DNA of 64,000 nucleotides from assembly GCF_900104605.1 (NCBI RefSeq), contig NZ_LT629960.1, positions 434,001 through 498,000 of the forward strand. Reading direction: 5' to 3'. The notes below the pieces were generated by a model, which did not search any database, was not told the DNA's origin, and saw only the letters and a list, made by a program, of their open reading frames with translations. Shown here piece after piece: positions 8,918-17,115 of this stretch (position 1 is its first letter; each line of letters starts with the position of its first letter). The translations under genes were made by a program, and so were the position numbers. The DNA comes from Tidjanibacter massiliensis (GTDB lineage Bacteria; Bacteroidota; Bacteroidia; Bacteroidales; Rikenellaceae).

Positions 8918-9292
8918 ATGAATAACGAGCTGATTGCATGTTGCGGCCTGGATTGCGGGGAGTGCGATGCCCGCAGGGCCACGCTGTTGAATGACGACGG
9001 GCTGCGGGAGGAGACAGCCCGGAGATGGAGCGTGATGAACGGGACTCCGGAGATTACGTCCGCGACCATCGATTGCATGGGATGTCGTACCGAAGGGGTG
9101 AAATTCGCCTATTGCAACGGCATGTGCAGCATTCGCAGGTGTGTTTCGGAGAAGGGGTACGAGACCTGCGGCGACTGTCCGTCGATGGAATGCTGCCCGA
9201 TGGTCGGGGCCGTTTTGCGGCACGCGCCCGGTGCGAAGACAAACCTCCTTTCGGTCGGGCGCCTGTCCGGCAAGGAAAGGGGAGCTATTTAA
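8918..9292 (+). CDS. Cysteine-rich DUF3795 protein
   Basis: A 124-residue small cytoplasmic protein with about 14 cysteines in clustered pairs: ACCGLDCGECDAR at the N-terminus, then DCMGCR, YCNGMC, RRCV, YETCGDCP and ECCP. This is the DUF3795 pattern, thought to bind a metal or an iron-sulfur cluster; no function is established. The ATG at 8918 sits directly before the conserved first cysteine motif. The open frame extends further upstream to 8609 but overlaps the lipoprotein gene. Confidence 0.8.
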   Translation: MNNELIACCGLDCGECDARRATLLNDDGLREETARRWSVMNGTPEITSATIDCMGCRTEGVKFAYCNGMCSIRRCVSEKGYETCGDCPSMECCPMVGAVLRHAPGAKTNLLSVGRLSGKERGAI

Positions 9293-9326
9293 ACATTCAA
9301 GTATAAACATTTAAACAGAACGGATT

Positions 9327-11540
9327 ATGGGAAATACACCGACGATTTTTTGGTTGATACCGGCTGCCGCACTCATAGCCCTGCTGTTCGCCTGGTATTT
9401 TTTCAGGCAGATGAAACGGCAGGACGAAGGGACGGAGCGCATGAAAGAGATAGCCCGGTACGTGCGTGAAGGGGCGATGGCCTATCTTCGGCAGCAGTAT
9501 AAGGTGGTCGTTATCGTATTTATCGTCTTGGCACTCTTCTTCGCCTGGCTCGCCTTCGGATTGGGTGTACAGAACAAATGGGTGCCGTTCGCTTTCCTGA
9601 CGGGCGGTTTCTTTTCGGGGCTCGCCGGTTTCATCGGTATGAAGACAGCTACCTATGCGTCGTCTAGAACGGCGTGTGCCGCCGACCGGTCGCTGAACCG
9701 GGGGTTGCAGGTGGCTTTCCGAAGCGGTGCCGTGATGGGGCTCGTGGTCGTGGGGCTGGGACTGCTCGACATTTCACTGTGGTATATCGTGCTGAACCAT
9801 TTCGTCGATATGGAGGGGCCGCAGAAACTCGTGGTGATGACCACGACGATGCTGACTTTCGGTATGGGTGCCTCCACACAGGCCCTTTTCGCGCGTGTGG
9901 GCGGCGGTATCTATACCAAGGCGGCCGATGTGGGCGCCGACCTCGTGGGAAAGGTCGAGGCGGGAATCCCGGAGGACGACCCGCGTAATCCTGCGACGAT
10001 AGCCGACAATGTGGGCGACAACGTGGGGGATGTGGCAGGTATGGGGGCAGACCTCTATGAAAGCTACTGCGGTTCCATCCTCGCTACCGCCGCGCTCGGT
10101 TCGGCTGCCTTCATGTTCAATCCCGAAGTACAGATGAAGGCCGTACTCGCTCCCATGCTGATAGCGGCCGTGGGGATTATCCTCTCCGTAATAGGCATCT
10201 TTACCGTCCGCACCAGGGAGGGGGCGTCTATGAAACAGCTTCTCCGTTCGCTCGGTTTCGGTGTGAATCTGAGCGCCGTGCTCATCGCAGTCGCTTCATT
10301 CGCCATTCTCTATCTCCTCGATATGCCCAACTGGGGATGGATAGCCGGGTCGGTGGTGATAGGACTCATCGCCGGTGTCATCATCGGGCAGGCCACCGAG
10401 TATTATACCTCTCACTCCTACCGGCCGACCAGGAAGATTGCAAAGAGTGCCGAAACGGGACCGGCTACCGTCATCATATCCGGTATCGGGATGGGGATGA
10501 TATCGACCGCCGTACCGGTAATAACGATATGTTTCGCCATCGTGCTTTCTTTCCTGTGCGCCATTCGGTTCGATATTGCGGGGATGCTGACGGCAGGTAA
10601 CCTGCAAACGGGGCTTTACGGCATTGCCATCGCCGCCGTGGGGATGCTCTCCACGCTCGGCATCACGCTGGCGACCGACGCTTACGGCCCGATAGCCGAC
10701 AATGCCGGCGGCAACGCCCAGATGGCCGGACTCGGCGAGGAGGTGCGCCGCAGAACCGATGCGCTTGATGCGCTCGGAAATACGACGGCGGCCACCGGCA
10801 AAGGCTTTGCGATAGGTTCCGCTGCGCTGACCGCTCTGGCACTGCTCGCCTCCTATATCGAGGAGATAAGGATAGGTTTCGAACATCTCGGCCAGCAGAC
10901 GTTCACGCTGTCGGACGGCGCCGTGGTGACGATAGCTGACGCCTCCATGCTGGATTTCATGGACTATTTCCAGGTGAACCTGATGAATCCGAAGGTACTT
11001 GTCGGGGTATTCGTCGGGGCGATGATGGCATTTCTTTTCTGCGGTCTTACCATGAATGCCGTAGGCCGTGCCGCACAGAGCATGGTGAATGAGGTGCGCC
11101 GCCAGTTCCGTGAAATAAAGGGTATCCTGACGGGCGACGCTACGCCGGATTATGCCCGTTGTGTGGCTATTTCGACCAAGGGGGCGCAGCGTGAAATGCT
11201 CTTCCCCTCGCTGCTCGCCATTCTCGTGCCGGTGGCCATGGGACTCGTATTTGGTGTGGCCGGCGTTATCGGGCTGTTGGTCGGTGCGCTCGGTTCGGGC
11301 TTCGTGCTGGCCATCTTCATGGCCAATTCGGGCGGAGCGTGGGACAATGCCAAGAAGTATGTGGAAGAGGGGAACATGGGCGGCAAGGGTTCCGATTCCC
11401 ATAAGGCTACGGTAGTGGGCGATACCGTGGGCGACCCCTTCAAGGATACTTCGGGCCCGTCGCTCAATATTCTTATCAAGCTGATGAGCATGGTCGCAAT
11501 CGTCATGGCCGGTCTGACGATTGCTTACAGCATATTCTGA
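9327..11540 (+). CDS. hppA: K+-dependent membrane-bound pyrophosphatase (H+ or Na+ pumping)
   Basis: A 737-residue polytopic membrane protein with about 16 transmembrane helices. The pyrophosphate-binding signature [20 protein letters not shown] and the DNVGDNVGD motif near residue 228 are intact, as are the C-terminal [10 protein letters not shown] segment. The segment [10 protein letters not shown] carries alanine where K+-independent enzymes have lysine, which marks the K+-dependent subfamily. In Bacteroides relatives these pumps move Na+ or both Na+ and H+ (established family knowledge); the ion specificity here is inference. It uses pyrophosphate hydrolysis to energise the membrane. Confidence 0.95.
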   Translation: MGNTPTIFWLIPAAALIALLFAWYFFRQMKRQDEGTERMKEIARYVREGAMAYLRQQYKVVVIVFIVLALFFAWLAFGLGVQNKWVPFAFLTGGFFSGLAGFIGMKTATYASSRTACAADRSLNRGLQVAFRSGAVMGLVVVGLGLLDISLWYIVLNHFVDMEGPQKLVVMTTTMLTFGMGASTQALFARVGGGIYTKAADVGADLVGKVEAGIPEDDPRNPATIADNVGDNVGDVAGMGADLYESYCGSILATAALGSAAFMFNPEVQMKAVLAPMLIAAVGIILSVIGIFTVRTREGASMKQLLRSLGFGVNLSAVLIAVASFAILYLLDMPNWGWIAGSVVIGLIAGVIIGQATEYYTSHSYRPTRKIAKSAETGPATVIISGIGMGMISTAVPVITICFAIVLSFLCAIRFDIAGMLTAGNLQTGLYGIAIAAVGMLSTLGITLATDAYGPIADNAGGNAQMAGLGEEVRRRTDALDALGNTTAATGKGFAIGSAALTALALLASYIEEIRIGFEHLGQQTFTLSDGAVVTIADASMLDFMDYFQVNLMNPKVLVGVFVGAMMAFLFCGLTMNAVGRAAQSMVNEVRRQFREIKGILTGDATPDYARCVAISTKGAQREMLFPSLLAILVPVAMGLVFGVAGVIGLLVGALGSGFVLAIFMANSGGAWDNAKKYVEEGNMGGKGSDSHKATVVGDTVGDPFKDTSGPSLNILIKLMSMVAIVMAGLTIAYSIF

Positions 11541-11562
11541 CCGGAAAGAGAGACCGGCAGGG

Positions 11563-11592
11563 CGGGCGGGTACGGGCGTATCCGCCCGTTTT
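11563..11592 (+). terminator. Intrinsic terminator after hppA
   Basis: GC-rich stem CGGGCGG / CCGCCCG with extra TAC/GTA pairing in the arms, followed by TTTT. Confidence 0.75.
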
Positions 11593-11696
11593 CGTTGCGG
11601 CCGGCCACAATGAAAAGATTCCGGCGATACGAATTGCCGTGTCTGCCGTCCGGTTTGGCATAAAAAATGGAACTTTTTTGTTGTCTTCCTTTATAA

Positions 11697-11704
11697 TATA
11701 TTTG
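11697..11704 (+). promoter_or_regulatory. -7 box upstream of outer-membrane barrel gene
   Basis: TATATTTG matches TAnnTTTG and lies about 30 bases before the start codon. A TTTG about 16 bases upstream is closer than the usual 19-21 spacing. Confidence 0.5.
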
Positions 11705-11733
11705 CATGTGAAATAAAGAATATCAATGTGGTG

Positions 11734-12813
11734 ATGGGATATTTGCGAATTGCTGCGGTTTGTGCCGCATTTCTTTTATGTTCGGCGACGGCTTCCGCCC
11801 AACGGTTTCTGTGGAATGTCGATTTCGATTTTAAGTTCGATAACAAGGAGTATGCCGACGTGGAACACGATGCTTCCGTAACGAACTTCACGGCGAGACT
11901 TACGCCCCAGATAGGGCTCGGCTGGGGGCGGGGGAATGCCCTCATGGTGGGTGTGGATTTCCTGAACGACATGGGGCGGAATACCTATGTGGCGCGCGAG
12001 ATGATAGTCTATTACAAATATCAGGATGACCGGTTCGGTGTCTATTTCGGGCGTTTCCCCCGGAGGAATCTCATAGGGACTTATTCCAATGCATTCTTCA
12101 GCGACTATATCTCCTATTACGACAGCAATCTCGACGGTTTGATGGGGCAGTACACCGGCAGCCACGGCTACGTGGAACTGGTGTTGGACTGGAACAGCAT
12201 GCTCGTGGGCGACCAGCGCGAGAAATTCAGCATCTTTTCGGCAGGCCGGCTCAATTACGGGGCCTTTTACGGCGGCTACAATGCGCGGATGTACCACCAT
12301 GCCGGCAGTGAAACGGTCCGGGGCGTAGTGGACAACATTCTCATTTATCCCTTTGCCGGAGCCGATTTCACGCACTATTTGCCGCAGTTCTCGGCGCTCT
12401 ATTTCCAGGTCGGTTGGTTGCAGACTTTCCAAAACGACCGTGCCTATGTCGGACGGTATGTCACTCCGGGCGGTATTCAGTTGGAGGCCCGTGTGGAGCG
12501 TTGGGGGTTCGGCATATACAACAGCCTCTATCTCGGCGGCAATCTGATGCCCTATTACGAGAGTACGGTAGCGGGGCAGCCTGCTTATGGGCAGGGGCTC
12601 TATACCGGCGAACCTTTTTACCGGACGGACAAGGGCATTTATGACCGGCTCGAAATCTATTGGACGCATAAGTTTTTGTCCGATATCGCCTTGACCGTAT
12701 CGGCCGTGCAGCATTACGACGGCGACGGTTGGGGCTGGCAGCAGAAACTGGAGCTGCAGATATATCTTTCCGACCGAATGTTCAGGAACTTCCGGAAACC
12801 GTCCGAGGAGTAG
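11734..12813 (+). CDS. Exported beta-barrel outer-membrane protein, function unknown
   Basis: A 359-residue protein with a clear Sec signal peptide (hydrophobic core then ATASAQ). The mature part is a series of alternating, aromatic-rich segments ending in hydrophobic residues (MIVYYKYQ, FGVYFGRFP, LYFQVGWLQTF, ALTVSAVQHY), typical of a transmembrane beta-barrel. I do not recognise a specific family. It could be a porin or a small OprO/phosphate-selective-like barrel; a function is not assigned. The ATG at 11734 is chosen; GTG codons at 11728 and 11731 are in frame and adjacent. It is followed by a long hairpin terminator. Confidence 0.7.
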   Translation: MGYLRIAAVCAAFLLCSATASAQRFLWNVDFDFKFDNKEYADVEHDASVTNFTARLTPQIGLGWGRGNALMVGVDFLNDMGRNTYVAREMIVYYKYQDDRFGVYFGRFPRRNLIGTYSNAFFSDYISYYDSNLDGLMGQYTGSHGYVELVLDWNSMLVGDQREKFSIFSAGRLNYGAFYGGYNARMYHHAGSETVRGVVDNILIYPFAGADFTHYLPQFSALYFQVGWLQTFQNDRAYVGRYVTPGGIQLEARVERWGFGIYNSLYLGGNLMPYYESTVAGQPAYGQGLYTGEPFYRTDKGIYDRLEIYWTHKFLSDIALTVSAVQHYDGDGWGWQQKLELQIYLSDRMFRNFRKPSEE

Positions 12814-12826
12814 GAAGGGACAGTAT

Positions 12827-12875
12827 GGAACGGGCATGGGCGCATCTCATTCGTGAAATGCGCTCATGCCCGTTC
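12827..12875. terminator. Long hairpin after the barrel gene
   Basis: Arms GAACGGGCATGGGCGCAT and ATGCGCTCATGCCCGTTC pair with one mismatch across a 12-base loop. There is no long T-tract, so it may act as a terminator or as an mRNA 3' stabiliser. Confidence 0.6.
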
Positions 12876-13107
12876 TCGGGTGGTACTTTGCGGTCGGGCG
12901 ATGTGTGCGGTCGTATTTCCATGCCGGTTGATGGTGGCTGCGGTCTCGGCGGACGGGAAAGTGTTGCACGGGTCGGACTGCAACGGACAGGGCTTGGCGG
13001 TGTGAGCCGGCCGAAGCAGTGCGACGGATGTACGGGTGAGTGCGGAAATAGCGGCGACGGTACAAAAAAGAAAACGTGCTTTGTCGGAGAGCGGAGAAAA
13101 TGGAAAA
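12876..13107. other. Gene-free spacer between converging barrel gene and secG
   Basis: The open frames crossing this GC-rich spacer have no recognisable protein features. Nothing further is seen between the two hairpins. Confidence 0.6.
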
Positions 13108-13130
13108 GCCCGGAACCATCGGTTCCGGGC
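13108..13130 (-). terminator. Intrinsic terminator of the secG operon
   Basis: Perfect stem GCCCGGAACC / GGTTCCGGGC with a 3-base loop; on the minus strand it is followed by TTTTCC. It lies 25 bases after the secG stop codon. Confidence 0.85.
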
Positions 13131-13154
13131 ATATGTTTTCATATTGCGTTTCCC

Positions 13155-13544
13155 TTACTCTGCGGCCTCTGTCGCTGCGGTACCCTCTGCGGCGGGAGCG
13201 CTTTCAGCGGCGGGCAGTTCCGTTGCGGGCGCTACGGGAGCAACCGTGTTGGGAAGGGCGATTTCCCTTTCGGTAGTTATCTGCTCGAGCACTTTGTCGC
13301 CGGCACCCAAGGTATTCCTTCGGTGGGAAGACATGGCAATGGAAGCGAGGAGGCTGAGCACCACGATGGCAATGGCGAGTGCCCATGTCGAACGTTCGAG
13401 AAAATCGGCCGTCTGACGGACGCCCATCACCTGGTTGGATGCGCCGAAGTTGGCGGCCATACCGCCCTTCGGATTCTGTGCAAGTACGGCGAGAACCAAC
13501 AGTATGCTCGCGATTATGATAAGTACGATTAGAAAGATGTACAT
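13155..13544 (-). CDS. secG: Preprotein translocase subunit SecG
   Basis: A 129-residue protein with two membrane helices (about residues 3-22 and 55-72) flanking the conserved cytosolic loop NPKGGMAANFGASNQVMG. It is the accessory subunit of the SecYEG protein-export channel. The tail after residue 75 is alanine- and glutamate-rich and low in complexity, longer than in E. coli. It is the last gene of a minus-strand run: sigma-54 activator, lptE, TPR-like protein, secG. Confidence 0.92.
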   Translation of the reverse strand: MYIFLIVLIIIASILLVLAVLAQNPKGGMAANFGASNQVMGVRQTADFLERSTWALAIAIVVLSLLASIAMSSHRRNTLGAGDKVLEQITTEREIALPNTVAPVAPATELPAAESAPAAEGTAATEAAE

Positions 13545-13585
13545 TGTAGAGTTATTGTTTTTAGTTATTCTTTTTTAATCTTTTC

Positions 13586-14083
13586 TCATTTCCTGCCAGC
13601 GGATTCCGCCGCCAGGGCCTTGTCAATAATCTCGGCAAAATAAACACTTTTTTCCGGATTTAACAAACTTAATCTCCTATATATTTCAACGGCAGGGCCT
13701 GTCAGTCCCTGTGCCAGATAGATGGCGGCCAACTCCTCCGTCAGCAGGTCGTCGGAGGGAAGTCCGCCTGCCTCCAGTCCGGAAATCTCCTCCGGGGTAT
13801 GTTCGTCGGCCGTTATCCGGTGTTCGCCCGAACGCATGAACTCGTCGATGATTGACAATGTATCGTCCGCAGGGAGCGGTGCAGCCTCTTGCCGTTCGTC
13901 GGCCGTTTTCGGACAGCATTCGGCAGGACGGACAATCGCCGGTCTGTAACGTGACAGTATCGCCAGTCGGGCTTGTAGCTCTCGCCCGTCAGAGCAGCGT
14001 TCCAGCAACGGGAGGTCGAACCACGGGAACCTGCTCAGCAGGTCGTCTGCGCAAGGCGCAGGAATGTCCGTTCGCTCGGTCAT
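13586..14083 (-). CDS. TPR-like protein between lptE and secG
   Basis: A 165-residue acidic protein without signal peptide. The C-terminal part (about residues 110-160) has the helix-turn-helix spacing of a tetratricopeptide repeat: ELAAIYLAQGLTGPAVEIY followed by RRLSLLNPE. The N-terminal 60 residues (SRFPWFDLP) are not recognised. Proteins like this commonly lie between lptE and secG in Bacteroidales, but no function is known to me. I use the ATG at 14083, five bases after the lptE stop codon; an in-frame ATG at 14110 would overlap lptE. Confidence 0.7.
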   Translation of the reverse strand: MTERTDIPAPCADDLLSRFPWFDLPLLERCSDGRELQARLAILSRYRPAIVRPAECCPKTADERQEAAPLPADDTLSIIDEFMRSGEHRITADEHTPEEISGLEAGGLPSDDLLTEELAAIYLAQGLTGPAVEIYRRLSLLNPEKSVYFAEIIDKALAAESAGRK

Positions 14084-14087
14084 GGCG

Positions 14088-14600
14088 CTACCAGTTCGAT
14101 ACTGCCGCATTGAAGATGTCGTCCACGAGCTGCGTCACCAATTCCGGAATGAGCGTCCCTTCCACTGACGAGAGGTCGTTTGAAGAGGGATATTCCTGAA
14201 AGGCGGAGAATGAACGGTTGAAATCGAAAGTCGGGTCGATACGGTTCGTGAACTTTACCTTGACCGTTATCGTCAGACGGTTCATGGCGGCCATGTCGTT
14301 GCTGGTTACGGCGACCGGCTGTACCGTATAGCTCGTGATTTCCCCCTCGAAGGCAAGGTCACCGTTTTCCGGAACGAGTTCGAGTTTCGTCTGGTTGGTG
14401 AACCGCGTCTGCAGCTCGTCCGTGAGCGTGGAGCTCAGCGTAGGCGATACGAGCGTGGCGTTGTTTGGGAAATAGGGAATGCTGACCGTTTTGGCATTGG
14501 CCGGGATGGAGGCTCCCGAAAGGGAGTAGGTGACCTTGCAGCCGGTCAGTGCACATGCGGCGATGCAGATAGCCGCCGTTACGAATCTTCTAATATTCAT
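14088..14600 (-). CDS. lptE: LPS-assembly lipoprotein LptE
   Basis: A 170-residue lipoprotein. The signal peptide ends with lipobox LTGC at about residues 18-21. The mature protein starts KVTYSLSGASIP, typical of the Bacteroidota LptE family, and contains the conserved FTNQTKLELV segment. LptE plugs the LptD barrel in the outer membrane and helps deliver lipopolysaccharide to the surface. It overlaps the end of the upstream sigma-54 activator gene by 11 bases, which suggests translational coupling. Confidence 0.9.
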   Translation of the reverse strand: MNIRRFVTAAICIAACALTGCKVTYSLSGASIPANAKTVSIPYFPNNATLVSPTLSSTLTDELQTRFTNQTKLELVPENGDLAFEGEITSYTVQPVAVTSNDMAAMNRLTITVKVKFTNRIDPTFDFNRSFSAFQEYPSSNDLSSVEGTLIPELVTQLVDDIFNAAVSNW

Positions 14601-15795
14601 TGATGCCTAATTCTTTGATTTTCCTGTACAGTGTCCGTTCGGATATGAAGAGGTCTTTCGCGGCCTCTTTGCGGCGTCCGTTGTGTTTGCGCAAAGCCTT
14701 GACGATGGCGTTGCGGAGTACCTCCTCCTTGGTGAGTTCTTTTTCCGGTTCGGTCACCTCCTCGCTTTCGGCATAGTTCGGGGCCTGCGTCTGTTCCTGC
14801 GAGGCTGGAATGATGTTGGCCGCCTGAAGGAAGCCCGCGATACGCTCGGCCTGCTCGGGGGTGCTTCGGCCGGAGAGGAGTTCGTGCAGCATTCCCTTGA
14901 TGTCGGACATCTCGGTCCGCATGTCGAACAGCATTTTGTAGAGCAGTTCCCGTTCAAAATCGCCCGACTGGGCATGCTGTCCGCCTACGTAGACCGGGAC
15001 AGTCGTCTGACTGCCGTCGTCCGGCAGGTATTTCTTCAGCACCTCGGCGGTAATCACGCGCGACTCTTCGATGGCGGATATCTGTTCGGCCACATTCTTC
15101 AGCTGGCGTATGTTGCCCCTCCAGTAGTAGTTTTCGAGCATCGTCCGCGCCTGTGCGTCCAGCGTTATCGGGGGCATGCGGTACTGGATGGCGACATCGG
15201 AGGCGAATTTACGGAACAGGGTGTAGATATCCTCCTTGCGTTCGCGCAGGGCGGGAACATATATCGGTACCGTGTTGAGCCGGTAATAGAGGTCTTCCCG
15301 GAAGCGTCCCTCCTTGATGGCCGTCTGCAGGTTGATGTTGGTCGCCGCCACGACGCGTACGTTCGTCTTCTGCGTCTTCGACGAACCGACACGGATGAAC
15401 TCTCCCGTTTGGAGTACGCGCAGCAGGCGCACCTGGGTGGAGTGGGGAAGTTCGGCTACCTCGTCGAGAAATATCGTACCTCCGTCGGCCTCTTCGAAGT
15501 ATCCCTTGCGGGACTCCGTCGCACCCGTGAAGGAACCTTTTTCATGGCCGAACAGTTCCGAATCTATTGTGCCTTCCGGTATGGCACCGCAGTTCACGGC
15601 GATGTATTTGTTGTGTTTCCTGGCGCTGTAGGCGTGTATGACCTGCGGGAAGAACTCCTTTCCCACGCCGCTCTCTCCCGTTACGAGTACCGAAAGGTCG
15701 GTCGGTGCCACGCGCAAGGCTATTTCCAGAGCCCTGTCCATGGCTTCGCTGCTGCCTATGATGCCGAAACGCTGTTTTACAGCAATAAGGTCCAT
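14590..15795 (-). CDS. Sigma-54-dependent transcriptional activator (AAA+, no receiver domain)
   Basis: A 401-residue enhancer-binding protein. The AAA+ domain starts almost at the N-terminus (GIIGSSEAM) with Walker A GESGVGKE, the sigma-54 contact loop GSFTGA (most members have GAFTGA), Walker B TIFLDEVAEL and the arginine region FREDLYYRLN. A variable linker of about 100 residues is followed by a Fis-type helix-turn-helix at the C-terminus (KEAAKDLFISERTLYRKIK). There is no response-regulator or sensor domain, so control is probably by level or by a partner. The protein is conserved next to lptE in Bacteroidota and may regulate envelope or stress genes (inference). Confidence 0.9.
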   Translation of the reverse strand: MDLIAVKQRFGIIGSSEAMDRALEIALRVAPTDLSVLVTGESGVGKEFFPQVIHAYSARKHNKYIAVNCGAIPEGTIDSELFGHEKGSFTGATESRKGYFEEADGGTIFLDEVAELPHSTQVRLLRVLQTGEFIRVGSSKTQKTNVRVVAATNINLQTAIKEGRFREDLYYRLNTVPIYVPALRERKEDIYTLFRKFASDVAIQYRMPPITLDAQARTMLENYYWRGNIRQLKNVAEQISAIEESRVITAEVLKKYLPDDGSQTTVPVYVGGQHAQSGDFERELLYKMLFDMRTEMSDIKGMLHELLSGRSTPEQAERIAGFLQAANIIPASQEQTQAPNYAESEEVTEPEKELTKEEVLRNAIVKALRKHNGRRKEAAKDLFISERTLYRKIKELGINEY

Positions 15796-15944
15796 GCTTT
15801 TATCTCCTTATGTATGAAATCTTCAAATCGTGTGTATCGCCCTGTCGTGCTGTCGGACAGAAAAGGAAGCATGCCGAATATTGGGACCTTTGCCCGTAGC
15901 GGCTTTGTCCTTTCACTGTCTGGTTTCGCGCGACCGGCCGGATG

Positions 15945-16892
15945 TCATTCCGCCTCTGCGGCCTGTTCCGCTGCCTGTCCGCTGGCGTCCATTTCGATGA
16001 GGATGCCCTCCTTGACGGCATTGATGTCGCGGTTGGCGAGGAAACCGTAAACGAGTACGCCTATCGCGATGGCGAATGCGATGATTGCGATGACGAGCAC
16101 CGCATCCGGCCGTTTTTTGGGCTTGCCGGGCCGCCGGATATGGATTTGAGGCGTATATTCCGTTGTTCCGTCATTCCCGGAAGAGGAGGGCGCCGTCGCT
16201 GTCGCGGCAGGTATTGCTGCCGGTGATACGGAGCGCGTCTTGTCCGGCAGACTTTCGGAAAGCGGTTGTTGATGTTCCGCGGTCTCTTCGTCGTCCGGTT
16301 CCCGGTCACCGTAGAGCGCACTGCGCAGCCGGCTCTTGCCGTAGCGTCCGTAGGTCGGTGCGGGGGTGTGGACTGCCTCCTGCCGGACTCCTTCGTGCGG
16401 GACGACCTCTTCCTGTCCGATACAGGCCGGGGTCTCCTGCGGCCGTTCTTCCGCATTCGGGTCGGTTGGCCGGGGGGTGTCTGCCGTCTGTGCAACGCCC
16501 TCTTCCGTGAGAACGTCCGCCGCCGCGGGGGGCTCCGTCTGCCGAACCGGCTCGGATTCCGTTTGCTGCGATACCGTCCCGTTCTGCGGTTCGACCGTAT
16601 AATTGCCTGCAGCGGTTCGGACGATGGTGCCGACCCCTTCGACGGTCATCCGTCCTGTTCCGGCGAGTTTCCGGTTCATGGCTGCCGCATAGGCTTCGAC
16701 GAGTTTGCGTGCGGCCTCGGGCGCGATGCCCTGCGATGCTGCGAGCGCTGCGGTCAGCCTGCCGTCATCCGTCCGGAGCAGTTCCGTGAATACGAGCTCT
16801 CCGGATTCGCGCCTGATGAAAGTCCCGCAGCCTGGTATGATGACCTTGCGGGCGCCTCCGTCCAGTATGCCTCTTATTGCCTCTCCGACCAT
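15945..16892 (-). CDS. HU-CCDC81-like DNA-binding-fold membrane protein
   Basis: A 315-residue protein. Residues 1-90 resemble the prokaryotic HU/CCDC81 domain pair (VIIPGCGTFIRR, then GRMTVEGVGTIVR), related to HU but not necessarily DNA-binding. Residues about 95-245 are low-complexity, rich in Pro, Glu and Thr. One membrane helix lies at about 262-285 (AVLVIAIIAFAIAIGVLVYG) followed by a short periplasmic tail. Many Bacteroidota homologues end in a SPOR domain that binds denuded glycan; here it is absent. The protein probably links cytoplasm and cell wall during division (inference). Confidence 0.7.
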   Translation of the reverse strand: MVGEAIRGILDGGARKVIIPGCGTFIRRESGELVFTELLRTDDGRLTAALAASQGIAPEAARKLVEAYAAAMNRKLAGTGRMTVEGVGTIVRTAAGNYTVEPQNGTVSQQTESEPVRQTEPPAAADVLTEEGVAQTADTPRPTDPNAEERPQETPACIGQEEVVPHEGVRQEAVHTPAPTYGRYGKSRLRSALYGDREPDDEETAEHQQPLSESLPDKTRSVSPAAIPAATATAPSSSGNDGTTEYTPQIHIRRPGKPKKRPDAVLVIAIIAFAIAIGVLVYGFLANRDINAVKEGILIEMDASGQAAEQAAEAE

Positions 16893-16914
16893 ATTCCTCT
16901 CGAAATGATTTGCC

Positions 16915-16922
16915 CAAAATTA
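16915..16922 (-). promoter_or_regulatory. -7 box upstream of the HU-CCDC81-like gene
   Basis: TAATTTTG on the minus strand, 23 bases upstream of the start codon, matches TAnnTTTG. Confidence 0.5.
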
Positions 16923-17022
16923 GGGATTTTTTCACTGAAATGCGGTATGCATTGCGGTAAAAACGATATTGCCTGCCGAAATAGTTGATAAATAGAAAAA
17001 GAATCGCTTGCTTTGTATCCGC

Positions 17023-17085
17023 GATTGCGTGCAATCCGTCCGGGCTACTTCGGCCGGAAAAGACCGAAGTAGGCGAGCCGGATTG
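17023..17085 (+). promoter_or_regulatory. Structured 5' leader of the arginine decarboxylase-like gene
   Basis: CTACTTCGG (17045-17053) pairs perfectly with CCGAAGTAG (17064-17072), and CAATCCG (17032-17038) pairs with CGGATTG (17079-17085) to extend it. GATTG (17023-17027) can instead pair with CAATC (17032-17036), so the outer helix and this small hairpin exclude each other. The element ends 31 bases before the start codon. Confidence 0.4.
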
Positions 17086-17115
17086 TCGATTTTACCGGTA
17101 ATAATCTGCGATGAG

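Noticed and set aside
12729-13532. 267-codon frame crossing the barrel-secG gap
   Set aside because: It crosses two terminators and overlaps secG on the opposite strand.
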